Shown in pieces: positions 11,515-21,409 of a DNA stretch of 64,000 nt. The translations under genes were made by a program, and so were the position numbers. Origin of the DNA: Roseateles koreensis (GTDB lineage: Bacteria; Pseudomonadota; Gammaproteobacteria; Burkholderiales; Burkholderiaceae_C). The notes under the pieces are model-generated. The model ran no database searches and was not told the origin of the DNA. It saw only the letters and a list, made by a program, of their open reading frames with translations. The stretch spans positions 85,922 through 149,921 of the forward strand of contig NZ_JAQQXS010000014.1 in assembly GCF_028595305.1 (NCBI RefSeq). The letters are read 5' to 3'. The first letter of the stretch is position 1. Each line of letters starts with the position of its first letter.

Positions 11515-13656
11515 TCATGCCTTCAAAAACTCCGCCTTCGAGCCCAGCCATCGGGTCACCTGCTGGGTGGCGGCTTGCGGGTGTTGATCCAGTAGCAGTG
11601 GGGCCAGGCGGCGGGCGGCTTGGAGCAGGGGGGCGTCGTCTTGCAGGTCGGCAAAGCGCAGCAATTCGGCGCCGCTTTGGCGGGCGCCCATGAATTCGCC
11701 GGGGCCGCGAATGTCCAGGTCGCGGCGGGCGATCTCAAAACCGTCGTTGGTTTCCGCCATGGCGCGCAGGCGGTCTTTGCCGGTTTGCGACAGCGGCCCG
11801 GTGTACAGCAGCACGCAGACGCTGGCTTTGGCGCCGCGCCCCACCCGACCGCGCAGCTGGTGCAGCTGGCTCAGGCCAAAGCGCTCGGCATGCTCGATCA
11901 CCATCAGGCTGGCGTTGGGCACGTCCACGCCGACTTCGATCACGGTGGTGGCGACCAGCACTTGCATCTCGCCGCCGCTGAATTGCGCCATCACGGCCGC
12001 TTTCTCGGCAGGCGGCATGCGCCCGTGCAGCAGGCCGACCGTTTTGTCGGGCAGGGCGAGGCTCAATTCTGCGTGGGTTTCGGTGGCGTTGTTGAGGTCC
12101 AGCGCCTCGCTTTCCTCGATCAGGGGGCACACCCAGTAGACCTGGGCGCCCTGGGCCACTTCGTCGCGGATTTTCTCGATCACGTTGGGGCGTTTGCCAT
12201 CGGCAAACACCTTGGTGATGATGGGGCTGCGCCCGGGAGGTAACTCGTCAATGGTGCTGACCGCGAGGTCGGCAAAGTAGGTCATGGCCAGCGTGCGGGG
12301 GATGGGCGTGGCGCTCATCATCAGCAGGTGCGGCTCTAACGGGGTTGATGGCCCCCACGTCGCCTGTGGCTCCTGCCCCCCGAGGGGACGCGCTTCGTCT
12401 TGGGGTGGCCCGGCGGCGAAGCCTGTTGCCAGCTTCTTGCGTAGCGCCAAGCGTTGCGCCACGCCGAAGCGGTGCTGCTCGTCGATGATGGCCAGGCCCA
12501 GCTTGGCGAATTTGACCTTGTCTTCGATCACCGCATGGGTGCCGATGATCAGTTGGGCTGAGCCATCGGCGGCGGCGTCCAGCATTTTTTGGCGTGCCCG
12601 GCCTTTGACGCTGCCGGTCAGCCAGGCGATTTGCAGGCCCAGGGGCTCCAGCCAGCCGATCAGCTTTTTGAAGTGCTGTTCAGCCAGAATCTCAGTGGGC
12701 GCCATCAAGACGCACTGCCAGCCGGAGTCGATGGTCACTGCGGCGGCCAGTGCTGCCACCACCGTCTTGCCCGAGCCCACATCGCCTTGCAGCAGACGGT
12801 GCATGGGCTGGGGCAGGGCGAGGTCTTGTGCAATTTCTTCGCTCACGCGGCGTTGTGCGTTGGTGAGCGAGAAGGGCAGTGCCGCCAGCAGGCGCTCCAC
12901 CACGCCGCCGGCCTGGGCGCGCAGGGCGGGGGCGTGCAGCAACGCGCGCTCGCGCTGGGCTTGCTGCTGGCTCAGTTGTTGAGCCAGTAATTCTTCGAAC
13001 TTCAGGCGTTGCCAGGCGGGGTGGCTGTGGTCTTCCAGCGTGCTGAGTTGCGCCTGCGGCGGCGGGTGGTGCAAAAAGTTCAGCGCCTCGCGCAGGGTGG
13101 GCAGTTTGGCGGGCACCACGCCTGGGGGCAGCAACTCATGGAGGTCGGCGCGCCGCAGGCCTGCGGCCACGGCCTTGCGCAGATAGGCTTGCGGCAGGCT
13201 GGCGCTGCTGGGGTAGACGGGGGTCAGCGCCTGCGCCAGGGGCGTGTCTTCGTGGACAGCTTTGAACTGCGGGTGCACCATTTCCCGGCCAAAAAAGCCG
13301 TGTCGAACCTCGCCCCGCACGCGCACGCGTTTGCCTACAGCCAATGACTTCTGGTGCGAGGGGTAGAAGTGGATGAAGCGCAGCAGCAAGGGCTCGCCGC
13401 CGTCTTCCAAGCGCACCAACAGTTGGCGCCGGCCGCGCAGGTCAACCCGGCATTCGGTCACCTCGCCTTCACATTGCACCGGCTCGCCCTCGTGGGCTTC
13501 ATTGATGGGCGTGATGCGTGTTTCGTCCTCGTAGCGCAGCGGCAGGTGCAGGGCGAGGTCGATGTCGCGCAGCAGCCCGAGCTTTTCCATGGCCTTTTGA
13601 GGCAGGGACTTGGGCAGGGATTTGGGCGCGGGCGCGCCAGGGGCTGGCTCTGACAT
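11515..13656 (-). CDS. recG: ATP-dependent DNA helicase RecG
   Basis: Branch-migrating helicase that processes stalled forks and recombination intermediates. The 713 residues are full length. An N-terminal wedge/OB domain (GRRQLLVRLEDGGEPLLLRFIHFYPSH) precedes the helicase motor, with Walker A GDVGSGKT, motif II as DEQHRFG, SATPIPRT, TTVIEVGVDVPNA, QLHQLRGRVGR and a C-terminal RDLDIRGPGEFMGARQSG. An insertion of about 25 Gly/Pro/Glu-rich residues after the DEQH motif (GPPQDEARPLGGQEPQ region) is longer than in E. coli RecG. It starts 41 bases after the stop of the next upstream gene on the same strand. Confidence 0.97.
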   Translation of the reverse strand: MSEPAPGAPAPKSLPKSLPQKAMEKLGLLRDIDLALHLPLRYEDETRITPINEAHEGEPVQCEGEVTECRVDLRGRRQLLVRLEDGGEPLLLRFIHFYPSHQKSLAVGKRVRVRGEVRHGFFGREMVHPQFKAVHEDTPLAQALTPVYPSSASLPQAYLRKAVAAGLRRADLHELLPPGVVPAKLPTLREALNFLHHPPPQAQLSTLEDHSHPAWQRLKFEELLAQQLSQQQAQRERALLHAPALRAQAGGVVERLLAALPFSLTNAQRRVSEEIAQDLALPQPMHRLLQGDVGSGKTVVAALAAAVTIDSGWQCVLMAPTEILAEQHFKKLIGWLEPLGLQIAWLTGSVKGRARQKMLDAAADGSAQLIIGTHAVIEDKVKFAKLGLAIIDEQHRFGVAQRLALRKKLATGFAAGPPQDEARPLGGQEPQATWGPSTPLEPHLLMMSATPIPRTLAMTYFADLAVSTIDELPPGRSPIITKVFADGKRPNVIEKIRDEVAQGAQVYWVCPLIEESEALDLNNATETHAELSLALPDKTVGLLHGRMPPAEKAAVMAQFSGGEMQVLVATTVIEVGVDVPNASLMVIEHAERFGLSQLHQLRGRVGRGAKASVCVLLYTGPLSQTGKDRLRAMAETNDGFEIARRDLDIRGPGEFMGARQSGAELLRFADLQDDAPLLQAARRLAPLLLDQHPQAATQQVTRWLGSKAEFLKA

Positions 13657-13697
13657 GGACTTAGATCGTCAGCACGTTTTCAGGGCCAGACGGCGCC

Positions 13698-14294
13698 TCA
13701 ATCCAGCTCGTGGGAGAACTGCAGCATCAAGCCCGCATCGCCCAGGGCATGCAGAGCGACGCCGTTCTTGGGGGAAAACTGCCAGCCCACAGTGGCCAGC
13801 AGGCCCGGTGAGAAGCCGCCGTGGTTGAACGGCACTTTGTCCTTGAACTTGCCCACGTAGCCGTACAGCAGGCCGGCCGACCATTGGACGAACACGTTGG
13901 GCGGGGCGTAGCCGAAGGCGCCGGGGTAGCGCTTGCCCACATAGGCATAGGCGCTGGGCTGGCCGAAGGAGTTGCTGAAATAAGAGGCACCTGCCAACCA
14001 CTGGGTGTCATCCCATTGCTTTTCGGCACCCAGGGCCCAAACGTGGCGATGCTCGGGGCTGGGGTGATAGTGCAAGGTGTAGGGCGAGCCGACCAGGCGC
14101 CAGTGAGAGGGGCCCTCGAATCGGCCCATTTCGGCAGGGGGTGGCGTTTCGCTGGCATCATTCGCGGCCTGAGCCGGGCTTTGCGACAGCAGCAGTGCGC
14201 TCAGGCTGGCCGTACTCACGGTCCGCAGAACACTCAGCAGCGACAGTTTCGACACCCAGGACGAGTGCAGGCAGATGGACATAGGCAATTTCAT
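13698..14294 (-). CDS. Exported envelope protein of unknown function, possible small beta-barrel
   Basis: About 198 residues. A signal peptide (hydrophobic run to QSPAQA) is followed by a mature domain rich in alternating hydrophobic and aromatic strands: WRLVGSPYTLHYHPSPEHRHVWALGAEKQW, LAGASYFSNSFGQPSAYAYVGKRY, VFVQWSAGLLYGYVGK, LLATVGWQF. It ends in LMLQFSHELD, so it has an aromatic-rich C-terminal strand but not the classic terminal Phe. Such proteins in Burkholderiales are conserved, and I believe they are often labelled as a glycerol-3-phosphate transporter without clear reason. I see no lipid A deacylase (PagL) His-Ser motif. Start codons at 14303, 14294 and 14282 are all possible. The first two overlap the start of the divergent hydrolase gene. 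Confidence 0.65.
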   Translation of the reverse strand: MKLPMSICLHSSWVSKLSLLSVLRTVSTASLSALLLSQSPAQAANDASETPPPAEMGRFEGPSHWRLVGSPYTLHYHPSPEHRHVWALGAEKQWDDTQWLAGASYFSNSFGQPSAYAYVGKRYPGAFGYAPPNVFVQWSAGLLYGYVGKFKDKVPFNHGGFSPGLLATVGWQFSPKNGVALHALGDAGLMLQFSHELD

Positions 14295-15276
14295 GGCGCG
14301 CATTATTGCCGCTGATGGCGAACTCACTGTTTCTAAACGCAGCGACAGGCGTGCCTCCCCCCTAGGTACGCGGCGCTGGTTGCGCGGGCTGGCCCTGGCC
14401 GCGGGGCTGGTTTCGCTGGGGGGTTGCGCCTGGCTGGATGCCCAGCAGCGGGAGTTGGTGCTGCGCCCTTCGCCGGGCCGGCCTGAGGCATATGCCACGG
14501 ATGGCGCGGGCATGCACCCGGGCGATCAGCGTTATTTTGTGAATTTATCCACATCGGAGTCCAAGCCGGCGCAGGCGTCAGGCGGTGGGCAATTGGCGAT
14601 GTGGTGGTTGCCTCAAGCCGACCCCGCAGCGCCGACCTTGCTTTATCTGCACGGCACCTTGCGCAGCCTGTATGGCAATCTGCCCAAGATCGAGGCTTTG
14701 CGTGCTGCGGGTTTTGCCATTCTGGCCGTGGACTACCGGGGTTGGGGCGATAGCACGGCCATCATCCCGTCAGAAGCCACCATCACCGCTGATGCGGCCG
14801 TGGCCTACGCGGAACTGGTGAAGCACCAGCCGGACCCAGGGCGGCGGGTGATTTTTGGCCATTCGATGGGCGGCTCGGTCGCGGTCACGCTGGCCAGCGG
14901 CCTGCACCGGGGACGCGATTATGGCGCTTTGATTCTGGAGTCCACCTTTACCCGCATGCCCGATGTGGCGCGTGAGATTGGCGCCATCGGCCAGTTGGCC
15001 GGCGCCATCACCACGCTGGAGTTTGATTCCATCGACAAAATTGGCCGCGTCGATGCGCCCATGCTCATCGTCCATGGTAATGCCGACAACACGGTGCCGG
15101 TGCAACTGGGCCGGCGCCTGCGCGACGCAGCCGAGCAAGCGGGGCGGGTGCCGGTACGTTATGTCGAAATCGCGGGGGGCTCCCACAGCGGCCTGCACAA
15201 AGAGGCGCCCGGCATTTACCGGGAAGCGATGCGCAGCCTGATGGCGGAACTGGCCGAGCCGCCCCGATCGCGCTGA
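14293..15276 (+). CDS. Alpha/beta hydrolase, probable lipoprotein
   Basis: A serine hydrolase with a lipobox (LVSLGGC) and therefore probably membrane-anchored. Landmarks are the oxyanion-hole region LLYLHGTL, VDYRGWGDS, the nucleophile elbow GHSMGGSVAV, LILESTFTRMPDVA, then the acid in VHGNADNTVPV and the histidine in GGSHSGLHKE. This is the BEM46/YfhR-like subfamily; the substrate is unknown. The ATG at 14293 gives an unusually long positively charged leader. A TTG at 14380 would leave a normal 16-residue lipoprotein signal, and would also remove the overlap with the divergent gene, so it deserves preference if mapped. Confidence 0.85.
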   Translation: MARIIAADGELTVSKRSDRRASPLGTRRWLRGLALAAGLVSLGGCAWLDAQQRELVLRPSPGRPEAYATDGAGMHPGDQRYFVNLSTSESKPAQASGGGQLAMWWLPQADPAAPTLLYLHGTLRSLYGNLPKIEALRAAGFAILAVDYRGWGDSTAIIPSEATITADAAVAYAELVKHQPDPGRRVIFGHSMGGSVAVTLASGLHRGRDYGALILESTFTRMPDVAREIGAIGQLAGAITTLEFDSIDKIGRVDAPMLIVHGNADNTVPVQLGRRLRDAAEQAGRVPVRYVEIAGGSHSGLHKEAPGIYREAMRSLMAELAEPPRSR

Positions 15277-15305
15277 GCCTGCGGCCTTGGCCCCGCGGCT
15301 TGTCC

Positions 15306-15686
15306 TCAGGTTGGCGTGGGCACGCCGGCCATGCGGTCGTGCTTCACGAAGTACTTGCGGGCAAAGGCGATCAACTGGTTCTCAGTGGGGTGGTCCACCG
15401 TTTCATAGCCGACGATGGCCTTGGCGGCCTGCGGGCGATGCTTTTCAACATAGTGCTTGAAGTCGGACTGGGCGGTGCTCGAGCCCACCACCAGCACCTC
15501 GACGATGCCGGTCAGGGCGTCAACCACCTCGCCAAAGAACTCATGCTCGGTGCGCACGGCGCTGGCGTGTTGCTTGGTGTGGTGTGAGTGGGATTTGATC
15601 TTTTCGGCCTGCACGTGCTCGGCGTCGAATTGCAAGACCTTGGCTTGTTGATGATCAAGCCAGACTACGGCGTGGAATGTCGTCAT
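15306..15686 (-). CDS. Small eRF1/Pelota domain-like protein ('translational machinery protein')
   Basis: A 126-residue cytoplasmic protein. The second half, EVLVVGSSTAQSDFKHYVEKH ending in VDHPTENQLIAFARKYF, closely resembles the C-terminal domain pattern of archaeal and eukaryotic release factor eRF1/Pelota (LVVGPG..K..F...L, VDHPTD). The N-terminus (FHAVVWLDHQQAKVL) resembles bacterial eRF1-like and host-attachment families. This suggests a ribosome-associated or stress role, but no function is established. It is next to a DksA-like gene on the same strand. Confidence 0.75.
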   Translation of the reverse strand: MTTFHAVVWLDHQQAKVLQFDAEHVQAEKIKSHSHHTKQHASAVRTEHEFFGEVVDALTGIVEVLVVGSSTAQSDFKHYVEKHRPQAAKAIVGYETVDHPTENQLIAFARKYFVKHDRMAGVPTPT

Positions 15687-15766
15687 GGAAACGGTGTCCT
15701 TGTTGTTGAAGAGGAATAGAAGGGTGTGAACAAAAGAGCAGGGCGGCACTGAAGCGCCCCGTCGGT

Positions 15767-16162
15767 TCAGAGGCTGCTTGCGCGGCTGGGTCTTTCGATC
15801 TTGGCCTGGCAGCCGATGCAGCGGGTGGCAGCCGGGTTGAGGCGCAGCCGGTCAAAGGCAATCGCGCCGCCGCAGTCGCTGCACTGGCCGAAGTCGGGGG
15901 CATGCACGCGTTGCAGGGCGTCATTGACCTGACTCAGTTCAAGCAGGAGTTGGTCGCTGCGCGCCAAGTCGACTTCGCGGTCGGCCTGATGGGCTTGCTC
16001 GCCATCAACTTCTTGCTGCAATTGCTCGCGGGCGTGTTCGACACGGTTTTGCGAACCCATCTGGTCTTGCAATTCTTGCGTCAGCGCGCGTTGCCGCTGG
16101 CGCAAATCAGCGTCCAGCAAGGCCTGTTGGCCGGGTGTGAGGTGAAGGCTCATGGTTGGCAT
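15767..16162 (-). CDS. DksA/TraR-type C4 zinc-finger protein
   Basis: A 131-residue protein with a long N-terminal coiled-coil helix pair ([20 protein letters not shown] ... [11 protein letters not shown]) and a C-terminal four-cysteine zinc finger (CSDC, 17 residues, CIGC). This is the architecture of RNA-polymerase secondary-channel regulators of the DksA/TraR family. The coiled-coil tip acidic pair of true DksA (DxxDxA) is not clear, so it is more likely one of the short accessory paralogues. A strong AAGGAG lies upstream; ATGs at 16162 and 16153 are both plausible. Confidence 0.85.
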   Translation of the reverse strand: MPTMSLHLTPGQQALLDADLRQRQRALTQELQDQMGSQNRVEHAREQLQQEVDGEQAHQADREVDLARSDQLLLELSQVNDALQRVHAPDFGQCSDCGGAIAFDRLRLNPAATRCIGCQAKIERPSRASSL

Positions 16163-16281
16163 CTCTCCTTGCGTTCATGCTCGCACCGGCTGTGGGGCAG
16201 CACCTTGACCAACATCAACTTTGGCGTGCATGGGAAAATGCGGCTCCTCCCATTGGTACGGGTCTGTTCGGCCCTCAAGAC

Positions 16282-17340
16282 ATGCCGCGTGAATTCACTG
16301 TCAGCGATTTCGATTTCGCTCTCCCGCCCGAGCTGATTGCCCAACATCCCGCCGCCGAGCGCAGCGCCTCGCGTTTGCTGGACGGGCGCAGCCAGCCGCC
16401 CGTCGACCGTATTTTTCGGGACCTGCCCGACTTGCTGTTGCCCGGCGACCTGCTGGTCTTCAACAACACCCGGGTCATCAAGGCGCGGCTCTATGGCCAA
16501 AAGGCCACGGGAGGCTCGGTGGAAGGCCTGATCGAGCGCGTGCTGCCCGGCACGAATGAGGTGTGGGCGCACTTGCGCGCCAGCAAATCTCCTAAGCCGG
16601 GCAGTTGGGTGCGTTTCACCAATGCCTTCGATGCCGAGGTGTTGGGCCGCTGCGGGCCGGACGACGGCATGTTCCATTTGCGCTTTCCCAGTGATCCCTT
16701 CGCTTTGCTGGAGCAGCATGGCCATGTGCCCTTGCCGCCGTATATCGAGCATGCGGACGAAGCCGATGACGTCAGGCGTTACCAAACCGTATTCGCCCGC
16801 GAACCCGGCGCGGTGGCCGCGCCCACGGCGGCCTTGCATTTTGACGACGCCTTGCTGGCACGCCTGGGGGCGCGCGGCGTGGCTACCGCCCATGTCACGC
16901 TGCACGTGGGCGCGGGCACGTTTCAGCCGGTGCGGGTTGACACCCTGAGCGAGCACAAGATGCACAGCGAATGGTTCGAGGTGCCCCCCGAGACCGTGGC
17001 CGCCATCGCCGCCTGCAAGGCCCGCGGCGGCCGTGTGGTGGCGGTGGGTACCACCACCTTGCGGGCGCTGGAGTCCGCCGCGCAGGGCGGCACGCTGCAG
17101 GCGGGCGCGCGTGAGACGGCCATCTTCATCACGCCGGGCTTTGATTTCCGCGTGGTGGACGTGCTGGTCACCAACTTTCATCTGCCCAAAAGCACGCTGA
17201 TGATGCTGGTCAGTGCGTTTGCGGGTTATGAGGCCATCATGGCGCTGTACCGCCATGCCATCGCCGGGCAGTACCGCTTCTTCAGCTACGGGGATGCGAT
17301 GCTGCTGCAGCGCACTGCCGCTGAGGTGCAGCACGGCTGA
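16282..17340 (+). CDS. queA: S-adenosylmethionine:tRNA ribosyltransferase-isomerase
   Basis: Penultimate enzyme of queuosine synthesis. It transfers and isomerises the ribosyl part of SAM onto 7-aminomethyl-7-deazaguanine in tRNA. The 352 residues contain the family stretches [91 protein letters not shown] and [19 protein letters not shown]. The start is the ATG at 16282. The second queuosine gene, tgt, is 18 kb away on the same strand, so the pathway is not in one operon here. Confidence 0.97.
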   Translation: MPREFTVSDFDFALPPELIAQHPAAERSASRLLDGRSQPPVDRIFRDLPDLLLPGDLLVFNNTRVIKARLYGQKATGGSVEGLIERVLPGTNEVWAHLRASKSPKPGSWVRFTNAFDAEVLGRCGPDDGMFHLRFPSDPFALLEQHGHVPLPPYIEHADEADDVRRYQTVFAREPGAVAAPTAALHFDDALLARLGARGVATAHVTLHVGAGTFQPVRVDTLSEHKMHSEWFEVPPETVAAIAACKARGGRVVAVGTTTLRALESAAQGGTLQAGARETAIFITPGFDFRVVDVLVTNFHLPKSTLMMLVSAFAGYEAIMALYRHAIAGQYRFFSYGDAMLLQRTAAEVQHG

Positions 17341-17377
17341 TAATCGTCCACAAACTTTCGCACCTGGAGTCCAAGCC

Positions 17378-18565
17378 ATGTTCCAACACGTCGAACCCTA
17401 CGCCGGCGATCCGATCCTGAGCCTCAACGAGGCCTTCCAGAAAGACCCGCGTCCGGGCAAGATCAATCTGTCCATCGGCATCTACTTTGATGACGATGGC
17501 CGCATCCCCATGCTCGATTCCGTGCGCCAGGCTGAACTGGCCGTGGTGGCTGAGGCGGGTGCGCGTCCCTACCTGCCAATGGAAGGCGCGGCCAATTTCC
17601 GCGCCGCGGTGCAAGGCTTGTTGTTCGGCGAAGATAACCCCGTGCGTGAGCGCACCGTGACCATCCAGAGCGTGGGCTCCAGCGGCGGCCTCAAGGTGGG
17701 CGCCGATTTCATCAAGCGCTATTTTCCGGACAGCGCCATCTACGTGTCTGATCCCACCTGGGACAACCACCGTGCGGTGTTTGAGGGTTCGGGCGTGGAG
17801 GTCAAAACCTACCCGTATTACGACGCGGCTACCGGCGGCGTGCGTTTTTCCGCCATGCTGGCCGCCATCGACGCCCTGCCGCCCAAGAGCGTGGTGTTGC
17901 TGCACGCCTGCTGCCACAACCCCACGGGCGTCGACCTCACACCCATGCAATGGGATGAGCTGATCCCGGTGCTGAAAGCGCGTGAACTGTTGCCCTTCCT
18001 GGACCTGGCCTACCAAGGCTATGGCGACGGCATTGAAGAAGATGCCTTCGCTATTCGCGCCATGGCGGATGCCGGCCTGCCCTTCTTCGTGGCCAACAGC
18101 TTCTCCAAGAGCATGAGTTTGTATGGCGAGCGTTGTGGCGCTCTGAGCGTGGTGTGCCCCAACGCGGCGCAGGCCGTCAATGTGCTGGGCCAACTGAAGT
18201 TTTTGATCCGCCGCAACTACTCCAACCCGCCTCTGCATGGCGGCCAGATCGTCGCCCGCGTGCTGAGCGATCCGGCCCTGCGCAGCCTGTGGGAAGGCGA
18301 GGTGACGGAAATGCGCGAGCGCATTCACGCCATGCGCAATGCCTTGTATGAAGTGCTGACGGCCAAGCTGCCGGGCCGCAATTTCGACTACTTCCTGACC
18401 CAGCGAGGCATGTTCAGCTACACCGGTCTGAGTGCCGAGCAGGTGGACCGCTTGAAGAACGAGTTTGCCGTCTATTTGGTGCGTTCGGGTCGCATGTGCG
18501 TGGCGGGGCTGAACAACAAGAACGTCGAGGCCACCGCCGCAGCTATGGCGGCCGTGCTGTCCTGA
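17378..18565 (+). CDS. tyrB: Aromatic amino acid aminotransferase
   Basis: A PLP-dependent class I aminotransferase of the AspC/TyrB type, 395 residues, converting phenylpyruvate or hydroxyphenylpyruvate (and oxaloacetate) with glutamate. Family motifs are [67 protein letters not shown], the PLP lysine in [17 protein letters not shown] and a C-terminal RMCVAGLN. The fold clearly fits TyrB/AspC; TyrB rather than AspC is the more common annotation for this version in Burkholderiales, but substrate preference cannot be read from sequence alone. Confidence 0.9.
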   Translation: MFQHVEPYAGDPILSLNEAFQKDPRPGKINLSIGIYFDDDGRIPMLDSVRQAELAVVAEAGARPYLPMEGAANFRAAVQGLLFGEDNPVRERTVTIQSVGSSGGLKVGADFIKRYFPDSAIYVSDPTWDNHRAVFEGSGVEVKTYPYYDAATGGVRFSAMLAAIDALPPKSVVLLHACCHNPTGVDLTPMQWDELIPVLKARELLPFLDLAYQGYGDGIEEDAFAIRAMADAGLPFFVANSFSKSMSLYGERCGALSVVCPNAAQAVNVLGQLKFLIRRNYSNPPLHGGQIVARVLSDPALRSLWEGEVTEMRERIHAMRNALYEVLTAKLPGRNFDYFLTQRGMFSYTGLSAEQVDRLKNEFAVYLVRSGRMCVAGLNNKNVEATAAAMAAVLS

Positions 18566-18587
18566 GCGCTGCATTGACGCTGCCCGC

Positions 18588-19469
18588 TTGAAACCCGTGC
18601 TGCCTGGCACCCTGAGCGAGCTGGACGGCTATCTGGCCGACTCCGAGGCGCGTTGGGGCGATGTCAGGCCCGGCTGCGAGAAGACCATCATCTGGGGCCC
18701 GCAAGGGCAGGTGAGGGCGCCCTGGGCGGTGGTGTATCTGCACGGCTTCACGGCCACCCGGCAAGAGTTGGCGCCGGTGCCCGAGCGGGTGGCCCAGGGC
18801 CTGGGCGGCCATGTGTTCTACACCCGTTTGAGCGGTCACGGCCGGCCCGCGCACGCCATGGAGCGCATGACCCTGCGCCAGTGGAAAGACGATGTGCGTG
18901 AGGCCTTGGCCATCGGCCGCCTGTTGGGCGAGCGCGTGCTGGTGATGGGCACCTCGACCGGCGCCACCCTGGCGGCCTGGGCGGCGCTGCGTGCGCCCGA
19001 GGCCCTGTCGGTGGCGGCGTGGGTCATGGTGTCGCCCAACTTTCGACCCAAAGACCCGTTGGCCGAATTGTTCAACTGGCGCCTGGGCCGCTGGTTGGTG
19101 GAATGGGTGCATGGCCGCCATATGGGCGGGCCGGCGCGCAGCGAGGCGCGGGCTAAATTCTGGACCACCCGCCACCCGACCGTGGCCCTGGTGCCCATGA
19201 TGACCCTGGTGGCGCAGCTGCGAACCCTGCGCTTCGAGCAGGTCCACACGCCTTTGCTGATGATGTACTCGCGCCGCGACACGGTGATTCATGTGCCGGC
19301 GCTGCTGCGGGCGTTTGCGCGTTTTGGCAGTGTGCCCAAACGCCTGATCGACGTCGACTACAGCGAGAGCCCAGGCCAGCATGTGCTGGCGGGCGACATC
19401 GACGCGCCTTTGGCCACGCCTCGCGTGGTGTCTGAAATTTTGGCCTTCGCGCGCGGCCTCGGCGCTTGA
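18588..19469 (+). CDS. Alpha/beta hydrolase, carboxylesterase-like
   Basis: A 293-residue serine hydrolase without a signal peptide. The oxyanion region VVYLHGFTATRQE, the cap-region YTRLSGHGRPAH, the nucleophile in MGTSTGATLA, the acid in MMYSRRDTVIHV and a late histidine (GQHVLAG) are in family order. It resembles monoacylglycerol-lipase or carboxylesterase-type (EstD/YvaK) enzymes. The start shown is TTG at 18588, 22 bases after tyrB; no better ATG lies before the conserved region. The substrate is unknown. Confidence 0.8.
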   Translation: MKPVLPGTLSELDGYLADSEARWGDVRPGCEKTIIWGPQGQVRAPWAVVYLHGFTATRQELAPVPERVAQGLGGHVFYTRLSGHGRPAHAMERMTLRQWKDDVREALAIGRLLGERVLVMGTSTGATLAAWAALRAPEALSVAAWVMVSPNFRPKDPLAELFNWRLGRWLVEWVHGRHMGGPARSEARAKFWTTRHPTVALVPMMTLVAQLRTLRFEQVHTPLLMMYSRRDTVIHVPALLRAFARFGSVPKRLIDVDYSESPGQHVLAGDIDAPLATPRVVSEILAFARGLGA

Positions 19470-19508
19470 TTTTGAGCGTATTTTTTGTGTATTTTGGGTC
19501 GACCCACC

Positions 19509-19916
19509 ATGTTCAACATCACCATTTATCACAACCCCTCCTGCGGCAGCTCGCGCAACACGCTGGCGCTGATCCGTGAAGCTGGCTACGAGCCGCAGGT
19601 GATCGAATACCTCAAGACCCCGCCGTCCCAAGCCACGCTGCGCCAGCTGGTGACCGATATGGGCATCACGGTGCGTGAGTTGCTGCGCGAGCGCGGCACG
19701 CCCTATGCCGAACTCGGCCTGGGCGAGGTGCATTGGACGGACGAGCAACTGCTCGACTTCATCGTGCAACATCCCATCTTGATGCACCGCCCCGTGGTGC
19801 AGACGCCTCTGGGGGCGAAGTTGTGTCGGCCTGCTGAAACCGTGCTGACGCTGCTGCCAGCCACCGCCAAAACGACCGGCAAGACGACCGTCAAATCCAC
19901 CGGCGAGGCGGGCTGA
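19509..19916 (+). CDS. arsC: Glutaredoxin-coupled arsenate reductase
   Basis: A 135-residue thioredoxin-fold reductase that reduces arsenate to arsenite with glutathione/glutaredoxin. The catalytic cysteine is in HNPSCGSSRNTLAL, and the arginines that stabilise the arseno-cysteine intermediate are present (LLRERGTPYAELGL and HPILMHRPVV.TPLGAKLCRP). This separates it from Spx/YffB relatives. No arsB or arsR is nearby. The C-terminal Lys/Thr-rich tail is not part of the fold. dacB starts 2 bases downstream, so the two are likely cotranscribed. Confidence 0.93.
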   Translation: MFNITIYHNPSCGSSRNTLALIREAGYEPQVIEYLKTPPSQATLRQLVTDMGITVRELLRERGTPYAELGLGEVHWTDEQLLDFIVQHPILMHRPVVQTPLGAKLCRPAETVLTLLPATAKTTGKTTVKSTGEAG

Positions 19917-19918
19917 AC

Positions 19919-21409
19919 ATGGCGCGTGGCCTGGGGGCGATCGTCCTGAGTTTGGCCTTGGCGGGCTGTGCGCTGCCACCGCTTCAATCGCCCTCGGCGC
20001 CGCATATCGCGCTGCCTCCCGAGCTGGCGGCGCTGCTGCAGCAAGCGCAATTGCCGGCCGAGTCGCTGGGCTTGGTCGCCGTACCGCTTGATCAGGAGCA
20101 AGGCGGTTGGCGTGTTCAGGCGGACGTGGCTTTTCGCCCGGCTTCCACCATCAAGCTGTTGACGGCGTTGGTGGCCCTTGATCAACTGGGCCCCAATGCC
20201 CGGGGCCGTACCGACTTGTTGACCGAGTCTGAGCCGCAGGGTGATGTTTTGCCAGGGGCGCTGTATCTGCGCGGCGGCGCCGACACAGATCTCGATTGGG
20301 GCGCTTTGTGGTGGATGCTGCGGCAGCTGCGCGAACAAGGCGCGCGCGAGATCCGAGGCGGGCTGGTGGTGGACCGCACGCTATTTCAGCCCGCGCGGCC
20401 GGATCTGGGGGCGCCACCCTTCGACACCACCCCCGAGTACGCCTACAACGCCATCCCCGATGCCCTGGGCTTGAATGGCAACCTGGTCGACCTGGTGCTG
20501 CAGGCCGATGGCGACCGCTTGACGGCCCGCACCAGCCCTGCTTGGACCGGGCTGCAGGTGGATAGCACCGCCATGCGCCGGGTCGACCGCCCCTGTGAAG
20601 ACTGGGCGGCCGGGTGGCAGAGCCCGGTCATCGCCCGCCGCTCGCTGCCCCCCGCGCTTGAGTCCAGCGCAAGCACGTCAACGGGCGATGTCATCGTTCA
20701 ATTGCAGGGCGAATTTCCCCGCGGCTGCTCGGCAAGCTTCACGCTCAATGGGGTGGACCGCCAATGGCTGACCACCCAGGCCGTACGCCAAATCTGGACG
20801 GCATTGGGCGGCACGCTCTCGGGCCCGGTGCTCGAAGGGGCCACCCCGCCCCAGGCCCAAGTGCGTGTCAGTCACCTGAGCCGCCCGCTGGCAGACACCC
20901 TGCGCCAGATGCTCAAGCAGTCGGACAACGCCCTGGCGCGGCAGATCTATTTGCAACTGGGCAGCGGTGCTGAGGCCACCGCAGCACCGACCACCCAAGC
21001 CGCCGCAGACCGGACGGTGCGCCAGTGGCTTGCCCGCCATCAGTTGGACGATCGCGGCTTGGTGCTGGACAACGGCTCGGGCTTGTCGCGAGCTGAGCGC
21101 CTCACACCGGCCTTGTTGGCGGCCTTGTTGCAACAGGCCTGGCACGGCCCGCACGCGCCGGAGCTGTTGGCCAGCCTGCCGGTTGCGGGCGTTGATGGCA
21201 CGCTGCGCCGTCGCCTCAAGGGCACGCGTGCTGAAGGCTTGGCGCGCCTTAAGACCGGCAGCTTGCGCGACGTGGCGGCCCTGGCGGGCTTTGTTGATGA
21301 CAGCCAAGGCCGCCCCTGGGTGCTGGTGGCTATCATCAACGACGAACAGGCGACGGCCCAGGGCCGTGCCGTACTGGACGCAATCGTGCAATGGGTGGGG
21401 CGCCAATGA
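19919..21409 (+). CDS. dacB: D-alanyl-D-alanine carboxypeptidase/endopeptidase (PBP4 family), lipoprotein
   Basis: A class C penicillin-binding protein that trims or opens peptidoglycan cross-links. The 496 residues start with a lipoprotein signal (SLALAGC), so it is probably membrane-anchored. The three active-site motifs are all there: SxxK as PASTIKLLTALV, SxN as KQSDNALARQIY, and KTG as RLKTGSLRDVAALAGFV. The large insert between the first two motifs is typical of PBP4. It overlaps the next gene by ATGA. Confidence 0.95.
   Translation: MARGLGAIVLSLALAGCALPPLQSPSAPHIALPPELAALLQQAQLPAESLGLVAVPLDQEQGGWRVQADVAFRPASTIKLLTALVALDQLGPNARGRTDLLTESEPQGDVLPGALYLRGGADTDLDWGALWWMLRQLREQGAREIRGGLVVDRTLFQPARPDLGAPPFDTTPEYAYNAIPDALGLNGNLVDLVLQADGDRLTARTSPAWTGLQVDSTAMRRVDRPCEDWAAGWQSPVIARRSLPPALESSASTSTGDVIVQLQGEFPRGCSASFTLNGVDRQWLTTQAVRQIWTALGGTLSGPVLEGATPPQAQVRVSHLSRPLADTLRQMLKQSDNALARQIYLQLGSGAEATAAPTTQAAADRTVRQWLARHQLDDRGLVLDNGSGLSRAERLTPALLAALLQQAWHGPHAPELLASLPVAGVDGTLRRRLKGTRAEGLARLKTGSLRDVAALAGFVDDSQGRPWVLVAIINDEQATAQGRAVLDAIVQWVGRQ

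Noticed and set aside
19455..19492. Possible terminator after the hydrolase gene (CGCT/AGCG stem and T run)
   Set aside because: Only four base pairs, and arsC follows closely; too weak.
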